Below are positions 1 through 10,220 of a stretch of DNA of 64,000 nucleotides, piece after piece (position 1 is the stretch's first letter; each line of letters begins with the position of its first letter). This stretch comes from Spirodela intermedia (lineage: Eukaryota; Streptophyta; Magnoliopsida; Alismatales; Araceae). The notes below the pieces were generated by a model. The model was not told the origin of the DNA and did no database searches. It worked only from the letters and a program-made list of their open reading frames with translations. Location: NCBI GenBank assembly GCA_902729315.2, contig LR746278.1:2501-66500 (forward strand), in the 5' to 3' direction. A program made the translations under genes and the position numbers.

Positions 1-479
1 TTTGAAAATTCGGAATGAAAAGCCTTGCATCCGGCGATTAATTGGATCATTTAGAAGGCTAATTTGGGTTAGATTGTTTGTTTTCATCTTAATCTTTCAT
101 CATTTAGTGTTAATTTTACTTTAAGTATTGTAGATTAAGTTTAATTTAGTTTTAATTTCTGTTTTTAATCATTTCGCGATACGAAAATTTCTCTTAACTT
201 CAAACTTCGATTACTCTTCGAATTCTTATCCAAATCACCTGATTTTTAATTCCGTGGATTCGAAATTGAGTTATCTTTCTTAATATACTAAATTACCAAT
301 TTCGAACCTAATTTCATTGTCCGATTTGACCGAATTTCAAAGATATCTCTCAAATTTCCCTAATTCTCTGTGGATTCGACCCTTAATTATCATTATACTA
401 ATTAATTACTTTGATTAATCATAAATTGGTAAGATTAGGACTTTGTTTTGACACTGAATCGTGTGCATTCAACGACCAT
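1..479. other. AT-rich DNA with no recognisable gene
   Basis: Low-complexity AT-rich sequence with many short T runs. No ORF with codon structure and no repeat boundary is visible. It leads into the first 5S-derived unit. Confidence 0.6.
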
Positions 480-697
480 ACGATTTAGTCTCGTCAAGAG
501 GCACCCCTCCCACCATGACGAGAGACATATGTGGCATCCATCTCACCATGCCAAGATGCCCCCAACTATGAAGAATGTGCCAAGAGGTGCTAGTGGCATC
601 TATCTCCGAAGAATGTGCGAGGCACCAAAGTGTTTGGGTGTGTGAAGTATCGAGATGGGTGACCTCCCGAGAAGTTCGGCCCAAGACAGTTATCCTT
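480..697 (+). repeat. 5S rRNA-derived repeat, unit A (3' part)
   Basis: The last ~75 bases (about 621-695) resemble the 3' half of plant 5S rRNA: a GTGTTTGGGTG block, then GATGGGTGACCTCC and GAGAAGTTC, which correspond to the 5S C-box and its flank. Upstream, about 505-600 is one copy of the unit that forms the 92-bp array further right. The unit ends in a run of ~20 A (698-717). The poly(A) end points to an RNA-copied, SINE-like element rather than a genomic 5S array. A Cassandra-type TRIM, whose LTRs also carry 5S sequence, is the main alternative. Confidence 0.6.
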
Positions 698-733
698 AAA
701 AAAAAAAAAAAAAAAAACCCTAAACCCTAAATC
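698..733 (+). repeat. Poly(A) joined to telomere-like CCCTAAA motifs
   Basis: About 20 A residues are followed directly by two CCCTAAA-type repeats. This is the first of six such junctions in the left 16.6 kb, all in the same orientation. Confidence 0.75.
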
Positions 734-1228
734 ATAAGGCTTATGATACTAACAAGAACGTGCTGGTGCCTTATGGTACTAGCAAGATCTTGGCCAAAAG
801 GATTAAGCGCATGCAACACTAGGAAAACAAGTTCATATTTGGGCTTATTGTCATGCTCCAGCATAGTTCTGTCCTCCTCACTGCCCTAACCACTCTTTTC
901 TCACCACTTTATATCATTTTATTTATTTCTTAGAACCACTTACTGCAGCAAACTCTTTTTTTGCAAGAACACCTCATGGCACACAACACGGAGGTATACA
1001 CATCCTACTACTATTGAGCGGATCTTCCAACTTCATGAACTCAATGGCTCTTCCAGCCCAATGCAAATCAACCACCTTCTTCAAACATTATGAGCACACT
1101 AGAATCTATCTCCACTTTTGTCACATCCTCTCTTCAAAAGAGGTCCATAATCCTCCATCTCATCCTCGCCTTTGTGCGACCTCAGAATGAGGTCAAACTT
1201 CTAGCACTCAATCAAATTTCTTCATTTC
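734..1228. other. Spacer between 5S-derived units, no gene seen
   Basis: AT-rich unique-looking sequence ending in a run of A (1229-1244). No supported ORF. It may be an unrecognised retroposed fragment, because it too ends in poly(A) plus telomere motif. Confidence 0.5.
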
Positions 1229-1263
1229 AAAAAAAAAAAAAAAACCCTAAATCCTAAACCCCC
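1229..1263 (+). repeat. Poly(A) joined to telomere-like motif
   Basis: Sixteen A residues are followed by CCCTAAATCCTAAACCCCC, a degenerate telomere-type tract, immediately before the 5S-like head of unit B. Confidence 0.7.
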
Positions 1264-1925
1264 TATGTGGGAGAGTTGCCATCGGATCCCATAAGAACTC
1301 CGGAGTTAAGGGTGCTCGAGTGGGAGCAATCCCCAGATGGTTGACCTCCCAAGGAAGTCCCTGGGTACATGTGCGCACGTCGCATGGCACCTACTTTGCA
1401 TGTGCTGAAAGGCACTAGGCACATGTTATTAATCCCTCTGCCACCATGCCAAGAGGCACTCAGCTCCAAAGAACGTGTCGGGAGGCACCCTTGCCACAAT
1501 GCCGAGAGGCACATGTGGCATCCATCTCACCAGCAATGTGCCAACAGGCACTCAGCTCTGAAGAACGTGCCGAGAGGCACCCTTGCCACCATGCCGAGAG
1601 GCACATGTGGCATTCATCTCACCAACAACGTGCTGAGAGGCACTCAACTCCGAACAACGTGTTAGAGGCACCCCTGTCACCATGTCGAGAGGCACATGTG
1701 GCATCCATCTCACCAGCAATGTGCCGACAAGCACTCAGCTCCAAAGAACGTGCCGAGAGGCACCCCTTCCACCATGCCGAGAGGCACATGTGGCATCCAT
1801 CTCACCAGTAATGTGCCGACAAGCACTCAGCTCCAAAGAATGTGCCGAGAGGCACCAAAAGTGCTTGGGTGTGTGAAGTACCAAGATGGGTGACCTCCCG
1901 AGAAGTTCGACCCAAGATAGTTATC
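1264..1925 (+). repeat. 5S rRNA-derived repeat, unit B, with internal array
   Basis: Bases ~1265-1367 resemble the 5' and middle part of plant 5S rRNA (CGGATCCCATAAGAACTCC, then GAGTTAAG, then a degraded GGTTGACCTCCC box). Bases ~1852-1924 repeat the 3' half (GTGCTTGGGTG, GATGGGTGACCTCCCGAG). Between the halves lies a 92-bp tandem array. The unit ends in an A-rich tail (from ~1926). The internal pol III promoter elements are partly preserved but spread apart. I infer a 5S-derived retroposon family. Confidence 0.6.
1446..1860 (+). repeat. 92-bp tandem repeat array
   Basis: The landmark GCCGAGAGGCACATGTGGCA recurs at 1501, 1593, 1684 (one base changed) and 1776, giving spacings of 92, 91 and 92 bp. 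Each unit also contains an ATCTCACCAGCAATGTGCC-like stretch and a CTCAGCTCCAAAGAA-like stretch. Several frames stay open through the array, so long His/Arg-rich ORFs appear; they are by-products of the repeat. There is no separation into repeat and unique spacer, so it is not a CRISPR array. Confidence 0.85.
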
Positions 1926-2000
1926 TAAAAAATAAAAAAAATAAAAAAACCTAAACCCTAAACCCTAAAACCCTTAACGCTAAACCTAAACCCAACCCCC
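1926..2000 (+). repeat. A-rich tail and telomere-like tract
   Basis: An A-rich stretch interrupted by T is followed by several CCTAAA/CCCTAAA motifs, some degenerate, up to ~2000. It is the longest telomere-like tract in the window. Confidence 0.75.
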
Positions 2001-2002
2001 CT

Positions 2003-2166
2003 AAGTGAGAGAGTTGCCACCGGATCCCATAAGAACTCCGGAGTTAAGTGTGCTTGGGTGGGAGCCATCCCAGAGAATGTGTTGAGAGGCACCAAAGTGC
2101 TTGGGTGTGTGAAGTACCAGGATGGGTGACCTCTCGAGAAGTTCAGCCCAAGATAGTTATCCCAAA
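2003..2166 (+). repeat. 5S rRNA-derived repeat, unit C (compact)
   Basis: The head at ~2010-2065 has the 5S-like CGGATCCCATAAGAACTCC and GAGTTAAGTGTGCTTGGG blocks. An insert of ~35 bp (GAATGTGTTGAGAGGCACC) follows, then the 5S 3' half starts again (GTGCTTGGGTG, GGATGGGTGACCTC). The unit is about 160 bp and ends in poly(A). It looks like unit B without the expanded array, so it may be closer to the ancestral form. Confidence 0.6.
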
Positions 2167-2205
2167 AGAAAAAAAAAAAAAAAAACCTAAACCCTTAAAC
2201 CTAAG
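2167..2205 (+). repeat. Poly(A) and telomere-like tract at the HSP90 pseudogene left edge
   Basis: An A-run with one G is followed by CCTAAACCCTTAAACCTAA, which abuts the first recognisable HSP90 codon at 2206. Confidence 0.7.
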
Positions 2206-3643
2206 GAATACTTAGATCCTTTAGCATCATCACACTTCACAACTGAGGGTGAAGTTGAGTTTCGGTCTATCCTATTTGTGTGAAAACTTTAAGTCCTGCA
2301 GGAAGAGGATATGACATTGTTAATCCAAAGACGAGGAACATAAGGCTTTATGTCAAATGTGTTTTCATCTCTGATGTGTTTGACGGTGAACTTTTCCTGA
2401 GGTACCTAAGTTTTGTGAAGGGTATTGTGGATTCAAATGACCTTCCGCTTAATGTATCGCATGAAATCCTCCAAGAAAGCCGCATAATACAAATAATGAG
2501 AAAGCGCCTTGTTCAAAAGGCTTTTAATATGATTTTGGTATTTCTCTCAGTGAGAATAGAGATGACTATGACAATTTCTGGAGAACTTTGGTAAACACTT
2601 GAAATTGGGTTGCATGGAGGACCACCTAAACCACAAGTGCATAGCACCACTGCTCAGATTTTTCTCATCTCATAGTGAGCAAGAACTGATCAGCTTAGAT
2701 GAGTATGTGGAGAATATGAACCCCAAACAAAAGGATATTTACTATATTGCAGCTGACAGCTTGACAAGTACGAAAAACACTCCTTTCTTGGAGTGGCTTC
2801 TTGAGAAAGAATATGAAGTTCTATTCTTAGTTGATCCCATAGACAAGGTGGCCATTACAAAGCTTAAATCCTACAAGGAAAAGAATTTTGTGGACATCAC
2901 CAAGGAGGACCTAGATCTAGGTGATAGGAATGAAGAGGAGAAGGAGAAGGAGATCAAGTAGGAATTCGGCCAAATGTGCGATTAGATTAAGAACAAGCTG
3001 GGGGACAAAGTAGCTAGTGTCTAGATTTCTAACCGACTCAGTACATCTCCATGTGTTCTCGTCTCTGGGAAATTTGACTAGTCTACGAACATGAAAAGGT
3101 TGATGAAGGCTCAGACAATTGGGGATACAAGTAGCTTGGACTTTATGCGTAGCAGAAGAGTGTTTAGAATTAACCCAGACCATCCCATAATCAAAGATTT
3201 GAATGTTGCCTGCCTAACTTCTTTTGACAATCCAAAGGCATTGACAGTCATTGACCTTCTCTATGATATGGCTTTGATCTCCAGTGGCTTCACTCCCGAC
3301 AATCCCTCCGAACTCAGTGGGAAGATCTATGAGATGATAGCCATGGCGCTTTCTGTCAAATGGGTGGCGCCACCTGTTGAGATTGTGGAGCCACTTGTTC
3401 AAATTGAAGGATCGACAAATTAATTTATTCACAAACAAAATGTCATTGCAGAGTGCATCAAGAGCTTGCCCCTTGCGTGTATATTAACTTTCAAGTTGAC
3501 TTTCTCCTAGCTCTCGTACCGATAGGAACTCCCCACCTCCCCTTGTGGACTAATTTTGTCACAAGTAGTCTATATACACGGCAGCCCTCGCTCCCATCTG
3601 CAGGTTTCATGGGTCATATTAACCCTTGATAAAAATAAAAAAA
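2206..3643 (+). pseudogene. Processed pseudogene of plastid-type HSP90 (HSP90C)
   Basis: The sequence follows the middle and C-terminal domains of plastid HSP90 without introns. Segments recognised are EYLDPLASSHFTTEGEVEF (from 2206), IRLYVK/FISD with DGELF (~2340), SNDLPLNVS with EILQESRI, FFSSHSEQELISLDEYVENM (~2660), FVDITKEDLDLGD (~2890), MKRLMKAQTIGDTSSLDFM (3091), and INPDHPIIKDLN with SSGFTPDNP up to the stop near 3423. The reading frame changes around 2596 and in-frame stops interrupt 2960-3090, so it cannot encode HSP90. The N-terminal ATPase domain is absent. A 3' UTR-like stretch (3424-3630) and an A-tract (3631-3643) follow. Lack of introns, 5' truncation and the poly(A) end indicate LINE-type retroposition. 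Confidence 0.92.
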
Positions 3644-3665
3644 CCCAAAACCCTAAACCCTAAAA
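3631..3665 (+). repeat. Poly(A) and telomere-like tract at the HSP90 pseudogene right edge
   Basis: The A-rich end of the pseudogene is followed by CCCAAAACCCTAAACCCTAAA. The retropseudogene is therefore bracketed by same-orientation telomere-like motifs. Confidence 0.75.
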
Positions 3666-6600
3666 TGCTAAATTATTAAGGACAAGAAACTTCCCGAAGG
3701 GGACATCAAATCATTAGTTTTAGTATAATAATGATTACTAGAATGCCAACCCATAAATCATCACCAAATCAACAGCAAAGATATAGGTAGGAATAAATCG
3801 CACTCAACACCAGCAAAACTCACTAGAAGAAACTGAAGAATTTATTCTGAATCTCAATCAAAAGATAATCTTAACAAATAAAAGAATATTCAAAGAAAAA
3901 AGGGAAAGAGTAAGGAAGGCTCGACTATTAAATCCCCAATAGCTATTATCAATGACAAGATGAAAAATCTAGAAACATCAAACACTATCTCTCAAGAGAT
4001 GGTTGTCTTAAAAACCCAATTTGCTACCTCTATGGATGAAGCAATTACCTCAAAGAATCAAGGGAAATTTGGCCTGAATGAACTGAATCATAAGTCCATT
4101 AGAGGGAGATGAGCACATGATGGATGAATCACCTAAGGACAAAGATAACTCTGAGACACAATCGAGTGACTACAAACCCATAGGGGAATCATCATAGACA
4201 AGTATCACCACATCCACCTATGAATTGATGTAGAAAAAGAGGAAGATCAATGCCCCTAATTAAATGAATTGAGATATCAACTAGCCAAAGGGGGAAACAC
4301 AAATATCTTGAAATTATGTGACTTACTGAACATGGCAAATGAGGTGGTTAAGGAATCCTTCAACATTATTAATCCCAATAGTACAACTATCAAGAAAAAG
4401 GATGAAGGTCAATACTCCATACCAACTCTAAAAGGAAGAGCATTGACTAACCCCACCAATAGAATAGCGCTATGATAGACCAAGATCCAAACATTAATAG
4501 ATCTTGATTTAGAACAAAAGCAAAGAAAAGAAAAAGAAAGAGGGCACTAATATAAACATCATCAATAGCGAGCTACTAAAAGGGAATAAGTTAGAAGTTA
4601 GCAGTCAAACAATCAATGAAAATTAACCCCCCCCAAAGCACAATTAGAAAAATATGAGAGAAGACATCCTATCAAAATATGACAATACAATCAAAATAAT
4701 ACTATCATTAGTCAGCCCAAGTACTAAACCAAAATTCAGAGTCAATGGATGTAGAAAGAGTTGACCAACTGATGAACAATATGTCAACTGATAAGACCTA
4801 GTCACCAAAGGTGTGGGCACCATCTGCTCAACTCTCAATTCTTCTTCAATATTTATAACATACTTCTAGTTACAATTTAGACAATATAACTAGTGAGGAA
4901 GGAATCAGAGCATACACACAAAAAATCAAAAGCAATCATCGACCAGTTCAATGATGACATTGACACAAATCCTCACCTCATATATATCAATAACGGCAAA
5001 AGATTTTTAAAAAAATTCACAAGGTGGACAATGTATTACCAAACCACATTTCTATAAAGCATGTTAATCAAGTTAGTGAAGGCACTGCACTTCCAATGAT
5101 GTCATATGTCAAAATCATAAGAAATGAACACATAGGCCCCAATATGTGCAAACTAAACCCAAGACACCACCATACCTACAAGATGGCATTCCCATGATAG
5201 AATTCACAAAAGAAAAAATCAAACAATTAGCCACCCCTTTTAAAGACGCTCTAGTAGAAAAAAATTCCTGAAATTGACAACTACTCATTACTATTAGAGA
5301 TGAAATAATAAAGATACAAAACCTAGAAGAAAGAATCTACGTAGAAGTCTTAGATGCTAGAAATATAATAATCAGATTTGAACTAGAAATAGAGTTTAGA
5401 TATGTATGGAGTATATCTATATGGCTCATTAAGAAGGATGTTATGTCTACATTTAGATGAACCCCCCACTTTTCACCATTGTTGACTCCCCACTAGTACC
5501 AATCTAGATAGGATTTTGAAGCATATGGCCCCACTTCCTAAACCTAGAGGCATTCAAAGTCATAGAAAGACTCCTAGGCAACTTCATTAGAATGAATAGA
5601 GACGTAATAGAATTTACTAGGCCAAGATATGTTAGAGCCTATATAGAGATTGATATTTCAGTCCCCATCCCTAAATATATTATGATAAAGCATAGTGACT
5701 AAGAAAACATTTAGCAACTGATTGTGGTAGAATCAATCCCACCTTCTTGTATGGTGTGTAGATAACTAGGCCATAATATAATGAATTATTGGTATAACTA
5801 TATGGATAATGCATTCCAAGCTTTGCATCAAAGGAAGAACAATAACCAAGAAAGGAGTAAGAAATACTTCAGAGATGAATGAAATAACTCACCTAGGAAT
5901 AATATAATAGAGATATGGAGGAAAAAAGAGATAGAGAGCTCACATAATAGAGACATGGTAGATAACAACAAGGAAAAAAGAAAACTTATCACCGAAACAC
6001 CAAATATCTAGGTAGCAGAGGAGCACACCCTCAACATAAGTAAAAGTATGACCGAAACCCCAAAACAACCAAGAGAGGATAACCCACACCCACCCAAAGA
6101 TAAAGATGAAGGAAAACTCCTTGATAAAACAATCAAAATTTTCCCAAATGAAAACATAACTCAAGAAATTGAGAGTCAAAATCACATCCCCATAAGTAAT
6201 AACCAACTAATAGAAGATATAAAAGATAATGAGGTAGCATAATTCAAACCCGAAAAACTAATGAAAGAACCACTAATAACTTAAGCAATGAAATACCCAC
6301 CCCACCCCACTACAATCACTACGTAATAAGAAGAATAGAATAGAAAATATCCCTCCTAGTCTGAAAATCATGAGAATAAAAATATGGATTACTAGATGCA
6401 AGACACTAGAGCACACAGAGAAAACAATACAAGAATCTCCTAGACATTCAAACCCCCATTATATTACCATTAATAGATAGAGGATAAGTCTATCAATTAG
6501 CAGTAACAATATTATCAATAGGAAGAGAAGAACAAGAAGTATGCTCTAAGAGGAGCAACCCATGACACATTAATGTAGAAACATAACATGAGAAAAACTC

Positions 6601-7693
6601 TAAAGCTTCAACATCTAAAAAGAATGAAAAAAAACTAATTGAAGAGATAGAAGAGGACACATGTATAGAGAAAGACTACTCATACCAAGAGGAGATAGTC
6701 ATATGACAACTCAAATTGAAAAGAGAAGAGGAGAGCAAACCTAATGAACCACACACAAAAAATAAAAATATAAGGAAAAATACCACACACAATTATAGAA
6801 GATCAAAGAGACTAAGATCGGGACCATCTTGATTAACTAACTATTCTAATGTATAACTCCCTAATATGGAACTATAGAGGAATAAGAAACTAAAAAATAA
6901 AACATAGAATTAGGTGACGAATACATGAGCACAAAATTGAGCTAGTTACCACAATGGAACCTATGCTAAAATAAGAAAAATTAGAAAATTCTAAACAACA
7001 ATTAAAAAGAGAACATACATGGACCAAAAAAAGTAACAAAATATGGTTTTTTTGGCGAAATCATATTTTGATCACCATCACATCTGATCATGAACAAATA
7101 GCAACAACTTAAATATCCTATCAAAACATAATAGAAAAAGTAAGTATAAGATATGACTCTTATGAAGCACAATCAGAAGGGACTTCAACATAATAATAAA
7201 CTAACTAAAAAAAGAGGTGGCACCAAAACGAATTTCAATCATATGAATAAATTTAACAAAACAATTCAACACCTCAAACTCATTGAAATAAGTCATGATG
7301 GAAACAACATGACATGGTTCAATTGAACTAAAGGTGTGAATAGAATTTACTAAAGGCTGGATAGAATACTAGTTAACAAAAAATTTACCAAAATTAAGTA
7401 ATTTAACATCGCTTACCTCCCAAGAACCTACTTGGATCATACTCTTATCCTAATCTCAGAATTTACAGCTACGTTGATTAGTGGAACATCATTTTTATTT
7501 CAAAACAGGTGGACTAAACATAAATAATTTAAATCATTTGTGAGAGAACACTAGGACGGAAAAGTGACAACAAGTGACATGGTTAACCTAAGTTATAAAT
7601 TACGAAACATGAAAATACACTTAAAATGGTGGAACAAAAATATATTCAGAAACATTAACACTAAAATGTAGAATATGACCATGGAGTTAGAAG

Positions 7694-7698
7694 AACTC
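7694..7698. repeat. Target-site duplication, left copy (AACTC)
   Basis: AACTC lies immediately before the solo LTR and recurs at 9437-9441 immediately after it. Skipping the element rejoins the LINE reading frame. Confidence 0.85.
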
Positions 7699-9436
7699 TT
7701 AGGTGACTTATTCGTTGTATAGTAAATCACATAAATTTAAAATTTATAAAACTAGAAAATATGAATTTTTAGATATTTAAAAGTATTTCTAAACAAATAT
7801 ATTAATTATAATTCAATACCTAAAATAGCGGTAATTTTCCAAGTCGATCATAGAAATGTAATATAATATTGGGTAATTATTCAGAATTGTTTTCAAAGAA
7901 TACTATCTTTTATGAATTTTATACTAGGAAATAAAAATTAAATATATTTAAAATTCATGAAAAAGGGAAATAAGAGTGCAAACGTCAGGATGACGTCAAG
8001 GCCTGGCAAACGAATTGGCAGAAATAGAGTTCCACCTAGTAATTCTTACGTAAGTGATTACAAATGATTTAATTGATTAAATTAAAATCTATAAAAGCTG
8101 AAAGAATCATAATTGAATGAAGTATGTCTTGGTAAATTTAAAGTACATAAATTATCAGTAAATAAAGTAAAAATTAAGTTGAAAGTAGGAAAAAAGAGTT
8201 CTAGCGTCACGGCGGCGATGTGTCGACGATGCACCAAAATGTTGAGCATTTGAGAGGATCGTTGTATAGTGTCCACAGCCTTGAAGGCTCTCCTTAGACA
8301 AGGACGACATGGGTAATCTCTAGATCTCCTTACGAAATCTAGAGTTCAAGGAAATGGGTTGTTGAATCATCTCCGGTAGCTGTCACCCAGCGGAGAGGAA
8401 AAATGGCGACTTTGCAGCTCTTCGGTGGCTGTCACCCGACGGAGAGGAGCTGAATGGAGGTGGGATGCGTGTCAAGGAGCTTCATCCTCAGGTTCACACA
8501 GCAAGAGAAGGCTCTTCATCGCATCTAGTACACTCGCAAGAGGTGGCGACTCGTCTCTTGTTGGATCGTCTTCTTCCCGACAATGGCTTGTTCATCGATC
8601 AATCGGAGATGCTTTACTCAATAGATTCGTGATCTTTTTATCGTGAATCATTCAATAATTTTAGTAATAATAGTCCGCGAATCATGTTAATAAGATTTTT
8701 GCCAATGATCCAGTGATTCTGGTGGCTTAATCTTTCACTAGCGATCTGCAAGAAAGTCATGATAATCAGATAAAAAATATGAGTTTTGGTTTTGAGGGGA
8801 TTTGAACCCCTATCAATTGCCTACTTGCATGAGAGAGATTGACATAAAGTACTCTAATGCCCTTATAAAATGACATCATCATAGTATATCTCTATTATAA
8901 ATAAGGGGTATCGTAGGTATTAAAATTATCAAAGCCTTCTAGGGAAGGTTTGACGTGGGTTTAGTCCCACATTACTTGTGCGTCGAAGTTTTGGGTGAAT
9001 ATATAATAATATTACATTTGCAAGTAAGTTCATTTCTCCCCCGTGTACGACCACTCCTTGTCCCACAACCGGTTGGCCACCGGTGAGGTGGAAGGGGAGT
9101 AGCGCACATGTGCCCCAATCAGTCCTAGCCACTTGAGCCCCTACTCGTGGCTCTTCCTTGACTGCGCTTCCGAACCACTTGCGGGCCTAGCTGGTTAACG
9201 AGTACCCCCTATTTTGCTATATTTTTATTTTTATTTCTTTTTCTTCATTTATCTCAAAAGTAAGATTGTAAAAATTATATAAATTCGTATAAAATCACAT
9301 AATTAGCCAAAAATTCACGTTAATCAATTGAAAACTACTTTTTACACTTTAACACAAATATAAGTCTATTATCATGAGTTAAGGCTAAAATTATATTATT
9401 TACTAATTATTAACTCATGATAATGAAGACTTATCA
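7699..9436 (-). mobile_element. Solo LTR, copy 1 (1738 bp, minus orientation)
   Basis: Read on the minus strand it starts TGATAAGTCTTCATTATCA and ends ...AAGTCACCTAA, with AACTC duplicated on both sides. Its full length matches 13475-15189 in reverse complement. Examples are the AT-rich outer end, the ATAATA/TTTATTTT inner part, and the GC-richer middle with repeated GGAGAGGA motifs. No protein-coding pol segment is inside. Size, TG start and 5-bp duplication fit a solo LTR. The final CA has decayed to AA in this copy. The family is unassigned. Confidence 0.8.
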
Positions 9437-9441
9437 AACTC
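9437..9441. repeat. Target-site duplication, right copy (AACTC)
   Basis: Exact match to 7694-7698. The next codons continue the LINE RT region. Confidence 0.85.
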
Positions 9442-9649
9442 GAATGGGAAATCAAAGACAATTATAATGAAGATAAATTGAAGGAATACACTAAACTTAA
9501 AACAAAGGTAGATGATATAACCACACAACATAAAACCTTTTTGAAATAAAAAGCTAGAATCTATTGGCTAAAAGAGGGTGATGGAAATACCAAATTTTTC
9601 CATGCTACCACAAAATTAGAAAGAAAAACAATCCATTTAGCCATATACT

Positions 9650-10220
9650 AAAAGAAGCTAATAGTGAAGGCTCTCCTTTGTAGCATGGTGTATGGTGTGA
9701 AAAGAAAAATAAGGGAGAGGTCTCCACATGGTTGGGCTCTAAACCTAACACCTTTCTCTCTGTAGTGTGGCCTCTCATCATCTTTTCTACTGTGTAGTAC
9801 CAACTGATGGAATGAATTCTCAAATTGAAGTGATAGAAGATGTCACTAGAGTTGTGAACAAATCCCTTATCTCTATTATTTTGATGTCTTGACTTGATTC
9901 TAAGGGTTAAATCGAGCAATAATGTAGACAAGTCTGGATTCACACTATCCCGACCTTTCAATTGGGTGGCGGGACTAGGAAGCCAAGTGCCATTGCGAAT
10001 TCGTGTGGTCTTTGTCAAAGAGAAGTAGCGTGATGTCGTACCACAAAGATTCAGATTCTATGCTCTAACTCGTGTAGTGCAGGAAAACGTACAATTAGCA
10101 AGAAACAACCCTTGGAGGGGTGGGGAGACCTGAAGAAGGTACATCCATCTTCAACGACATGCAACGTTAATGGCGTTTTGGTGCATTGCATATAGAGGAA
10201 AGATAAGAAAAAACTATGCA
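9650..10220. other. Unidentified insert within the LINE RT region
   Basis: LINE RT similarity stops after ~9640 and resumes near 10230-10320. The sequence between is less A-rich than its surroundings and shows no LINE-like residues. No terminal repeats or target duplication were found, so its nature and exact ends are unknown. The long minus-strand ORF here has no recognisable domain. Confidence 0.4.

Noticed and set aside
1446-1860. Possible CRISPR-like array
   Set aside because: The whole 92-bp unit repeats without unique spacers, and the DNA is from a plant nucleus.
1369-1893. Several overlapping His/Arg/Cys-rich ORFs
   Set aside because: They are frames of the 92-bp tandem repeat; the repeated peptides follow the DNA period and no start or codon bias supports a gene.
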